NCBI GenBank assembly: GCA_027485005.1
Contig: JAIXRX010000093.1
Location: forward strand, 1 to 8,265
Direction: 5' to 3'
Origin: Alphaproteobacteria bacterium
Lineage (GTDB): Bacteria > Pseudomonadota > Alphaproteobacteria > Rickettsiales > JAIXRX01
Length of the DNA stretch: 8,265 nucleotides
In this document: positions 5,258-8,265 of the stretch, in pieces
How the letters are laid out: each line of letters starts with the position of its first letter
Numbering within the stretch: position 1 is the first letter of the stretch
The notes under the pieces: model-generated
Seen by the model: only the letters and a program-made list of their open reading frames with translations
Database searches by the model: none
What the model was told of the DNA's origin: nothing
Position numbers and translations under genes: made by a program

Positions 5258-8230
5258 CTAATGCACCTCGCCCCAGCTTTGGCCGATGGCGGTTTCCACG
5301 GTCAGTGGCACACTGAGATGCGCCGCACCTTCCATCACTTTTTTCACGAGCGCTTGCGCCGCCAACGCGTCTTGCGGGCGCACTTCCAGCAGCAATTCGT
5401 CATGCACTTGCAGTAGCATACGTGCTTGCAAACCAGACGCCGCGAGTTCTTTGTCCAGCGTGATCATCGCGCGTTTAATAATATCCGCCGCGGTGCCTTG
5501 CAGTGGGGCGTTAATCGCTTGGCGCTCGGCAAAGGCGCGGCGGTTGCCGTTGCTGTCGTGAATGCCCGGCACATGCACTTGGCGTCCAAACAGGGTTTTT
5601 ACAAAACCATATTGGCGCGCCTCGGTTTTCATGCGTTCCATATAATCTTGAATGCCCGGATATTTAGCAAAATAATGTTTGATATAATCAGCGGCCTCGT
5701 GGCGCTCAATGCCCAAGCGTGTGGCCAGCCCATGCGCAGAAATGCCGTAAATAATACCAAAATTAATCATCTTGGCGTTGCGGCGCAATTCGCTGCTCAC
5801 TTGGTCCAGCGGTACGCCAAACATTTCAGACGCCGTGGCTGCGTGAATGTCATGCCCCGCCTTAAACGCGTCACGCAGGCTTGGCATATCGGCCATGTCA
5901 GCCAGCAAGCGCAGCTCGATTTGTGAATAATCCGCACTTAAAAATTGCCAGCCCTCCGCTGCCACAAACGCATGACGAATCATGCGGCCTTCTTCCGTGC
6001 GAATGGGGATGTTCTGCACATTCGGGTCTGACGAACTTAAGCGCCCAGTGCTGGCCGCGGCTTGGTGGAAGCTGGTATGCACGCGCCCAGTGTCGGGGTT
6101 AATTTGCTCTTGCAGGCTTTCTGTGTAAGTGCTGCGCAGTTTTGCATAGCCCCGCCATTCCAGCACTTTGGCGGGCAGGGCGTGGCCCGCTTCGGCCAGC
6201 TCTTCTAGCGCTTCCGCATGGGTGGCATATTGTCCGGTGGTTTTACTTTTTTTGCCGCCGGGGAGTTTCATTTCATCAAACATCACCTCGCCCAATTGCT
6301 TGGGGGAACCAATGTTAAATTCACGCCCAGCGAGCGCAAAAATATCCGTCTCTAACACCGCAAGTTTTTCTGCAAAAACTTTTGAAAGATGCACGAGTTG
6401 TGCGGCGTCCACCTTCACGCCCACGCGCTCCATGCGCGAAAGCACGGGCACCAATGGGCGCTCCAAGGTTTCATACACGGTGGTCAGTTGTTTGCCGCGT
6501 AATTCAGGCTTAAAAAATTGGTGCAAACGCCATGTCACATCCGCGTCTTCGGCAGCATAGGCAGTGGCTTTGTCCAGCGGCACTTGCGCAAACGTCAGTT
6601 GCGATTTTCCGCTGCCTACCACCTCTTTAAAGCTAATCGGTGCATGCGATAAATAGCGTGCCGACAAATCATCCATCCCATGGCCGTGTTCGCCGCCATG
6701 TAAGCTGTAAGACAGCAGCATCGTGTCATCAAACGGCGCAATTTCAACGCCGTGGCGCGCCATAATATGCGCATCATATTTCATATTTTGGCCAATTTTT
6801 AACACGCGCGGATCTTCCAACATCGCTTTCAGCGCGGGTAAAATATCTGCCAGCGCTAATTGATTTTCCACACGTTGGCCAAATTCATTCACATGCGCCA
6901 GCGGCACATAACAGGCATCATTTTCGCCCAAAGCCAATGAAAAACCTACCAGCTCTGCGCGCATCGCGTCTAGCCACGTGGTCTCGGTATCAAACGCCAC
7001 CATGCCTTTGGCCAGTGCGCGGTTCAGCCAGCCATGCAATGCTTCTGTTGTGCTAACCGTTTGGTACTTTTCATGCAAAAATTTAGTGGAAGGCACAGGC
7101 GCAGTTTCAGTTTTTGCAGGCGCAACAGCAGAAGAAAATGAAGGCGCAGATGGCGCGGATGCTGGCGAGGGATTAGTTGAGACTAGCCCATTAAATTTGT
7201 CCCGCGCGCGCGCCACAAGGGACTTGAAGCCTTGCTGTATTAAAAAGTCTTGCAGGGTTTGTGGGTCAGGTTGCTGAATGCGCAAATCAGTAAGCGGCAT
7301 CGGCACGGGCACTTGCTCATGCAGTGCCACGAGCTTGCGCGAAAGCCGAATAATATCACCACTATTCTGAATGGTTTCACGGCGTTTATTTTGTTTAATT
7401 TCGCCCGCGCGTGCCAGCAATGTTTCAAGGTCGCCATATTCATTAATCAGCTCGGCCGCCGTTTTCGGGCCAATGCCCGCCGCACCCGGAATATTGTCCG
7501 AAGAATCGCCCATCAGCGCCAAAACATCCCCAACTTTTTCAGGCGGTACGCCAAATTTTTCCAGCACTTCGGGCGCGCGAATATGCTTTTGTTTCATCGC
7601 GTCCCACATCTGAATGTTGTCAGACACTAATTGCATCAAATCTTTGTCGGACGAAATAATGGTAACGTTCATGCCAAGCGCTTCCGCTTGCCGCGCATAG
7701 GTCGCAATCAGATCATCCGCTTCATATCCCGCAAGTTCCAGCCCGGGCAAATTCAGTGCTTGGGTGGCGGCACGCACTAATGGAAATTGCGGAATCAGCT
7801 CTTCTGGTGTTTCCCCGCGATTCGCTTTGTAGGCAGGGTAAAGTTCATTGCGGAAGGTCTGGCGCGCGGCGTCAAAAATCACCGCCATATAATTGGCCAC
7901 ATTGCCTTCCATCACCTTCATCATCATATTGATAAAGCCGTAAACCGCGCCCACGGGCGTGCCCTCAGGGTTGGTGAGGGGGGGCATGGAGTGAAAGGCG
8001 CGGAAAATAAAGCCCGAACCATCAATTAAATAAAGGTTTTTACCCGCAAGCGACGTGTCGCTTTCATCCATTGCAGCGGCGGGGGCAGGGGGTGTTTGTA
8101 CCACTGGCGCGGGCGCAACAACAGGCCCCACCTCAGCTTTTGGGGCGTCTTTGCGGGTTTCGGGCAGGTCGTCGAAAAGGGAGAAATTGCTCATAGCGGG
8201 CACCATAAAAGGGGCAGAAAGCAATTGCAA
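5258..8230 (-). CDS. polA: DNA polymerase I
   Basis: Full three-domain enzyme for gap filling, RNA primer removal and repair. Numbering is from the farthest start (TTG at 8230, 990 residues). The 5'-3' exonuclease (about 64-345) has D70, D120, YEADD (169-173), SDKD (194-197) and MGDSSDNIPG (240-249). A Ser/Pro/Ala linker (352-382) leads to the DnaQ-like 3'-5' exonuclease with DTET (414-417), NMKYD (482-486) and YAAED (558-562), so all catalytic residues for proofreading are present. The polymerase has motif A SADYSQIE (765-772, Asp767), motif B RRNAKMINFGIIYG (816-829, Lys820, Phe824) and motif C QVHDE (941-945). E. coli PolA has 928 residues; the excess is mostly an Ala/Pro-rich N-terminal tail. 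Likely true starts are ATG 8206 or ATG 8194 (MSNFSLFDD), neither with a ribosome site. Confidence 0.97.
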   Translation of the reverse strand: MQLLSAPFMVPAMSNFSLFDDLPETRKDAPKAEVGPVVAPAPVVQTPPAPAAAMDESDTSLAGKNLYLIDGSGFIFRAFHSMPPLTNPEGTPVGAVYGFINMMMKVMEGNVANYMAVIFDAARQTFRNELYPAYKANRGETPEELIPQFPLVRAATQALNLPGLELAGYEADDLIATYARQAEALGMNVTIISSDKDLMQLVSDNIQMWDAMKQKHIRAPEVLEKFGVPPEKVGDVLALMGDSSDNIPGAAGIGPKTAAELINEYGDLETLLARAGEIKQNKRRETIQNSGDIIRLSRKLVALHEQVPVPMPLTDLRIQQPDPQTLQDFLIQQGFKSLVARARDKFNGLVSTNPSPASAPSAPSFSSAVAPAKTETAPVPSTKFLHEKYQTVSTTEALHGWLNRALAKGMVAFDTETTWLDAMRAELVGFSLALGENDACYVPLAHVNEFGQRVENQLALADILPALKAMLEDPRVLKIGQNMKYDAHIMARHGVEIAPFDDTMLLSYSLHGGEHGHGMDDLSARYLSHAPISFKEVVGSGKSQLTFAQVPLDKATAYAAEDADVTWRLHQFFKPELRGKQLTTVYETLERPLVPVLSRMERVGVKVDAAQLVHLSKVFAEKLAVLETDIFALAGREFNIGSPKQLGEVMFDEMKLPGGKKSKTTGQYATHAEALEELAEAGHALPAKVLEWRGYAKLRSTYTESLQEQINPDTGRVHTSFHQAAASTGRLSSSDPNVQNIPIRTEEGRMIRHAFVAAEGWQFLSADYSQIELRLLADMADMPSLRDAFKAGHDIHAATASEMFGVPLDQVSSELRRNAKMINFGIIYGISAHGLATRLGIERHEAADYIKHYFAKYPGIQDYMERMKTEARQYGFVKTLFGRQVHVPGIHDSNGNRRAFAERQAINAPLQGTAADIIKRAMITLDKELAASGLQARMLLQVHDELLLEVRPQDALAAQALVKKVMEGAAHLSVPLTVETAIGQSWGEVH

Positions 8231-8241
8231 TCAGCATCTTG

Positions 8242-8248
8242 CTCCCTT
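8242..8248 (-). promoter_or_regulatory. Shine-Dalgarno-like site upstream of polA
   Basis: AAGGGAG on minus is the only ribosome-like site near the polA start. It lies 4 bases from an out-of-frame ATG (8237), 11 from the in-frame TTG (8230), and 35 and 47 from ATG 8206 and 8194. It therefore either supports the TTG start or drives a short upstream ORF. Confidence 0.35.
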
Positions 8249-8265
8249 AGGGTAGCGGCCATTCA

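Noticed and set aside
5426..5926. Open frame of 166 codons on the plus strand
   Set aside because: Antisense to polymerase motifs A-C of polA, which are clearly the real coding sequence.

Overview
The window looks like a chromosomal segment from an alphaproteobacterium of moderate GC content (about half GC by eye). The main pointers are an Irr-type member of the Fur family, which is largely confined to Alphaproteobacteria; a periplasmic protein with two bacterial SH3 domains divergent from a GyaR-like hydroxyacid dehydrogenase; and a DNA polymerase I of alphaproteobacterial layout with an intact proofreading domain. I cannot place it below class level. There are no transposases, phage genes, CRISPR arrays, tRNAs or rRNAs.

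Layout. The left edge (1-731, minus) is the N-terminal three quarters of a D-2-hydroxyacid dehydrogenase, probably glyoxylate/hydroxypyruvate reductase, cut by the window end. Divergent from it at 807-1346 (plus) is an exported double-SH3 protein. After a 129-base gap with a possible promoter and a 12-codon leader ORF comes 1476-2414 (plus), an unrecognised 312-residue protein with three helical repeats and a His/Gln-rich tail. It converges on irr (2589-3020, minus). The 174 bases between them hold a run of small hairpins sharing an AGTA loop. Upstream of irr is a well-formed promoter whose -10 box overlaps a perfect inverted repeat, a good candidate autoregulatory operator. Then follow, all on minus, a nitronate-monooxygenase-like FMN protein with a C-terminal cysteine cluster (3090-4520), a strong terminator, an unrecognised 112-residue protein (4683-5021), a 236-base AT-rich gap with repeats, and polA (5258-8230).

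How the genes relate. This is mostly a housekeeping neighbourhood of single-gene units rather than an operon. The two functional links I can support are the operator-irr pair (iron-responsive autoregulation, inferred) and the possible iron connection between irr and the cysteine-rich flavoprotein directly upstream (weak inference). I found no clear new multi-gene system. The most unusual items are the AGTA-loop hairpin family, which occurs in two separate intergenic regions, the repeat-containing 312-residue orphan, and the N-terminal tail of PolA, which carries a sliding-clamp-binding-like motif and has an ambiguous start.
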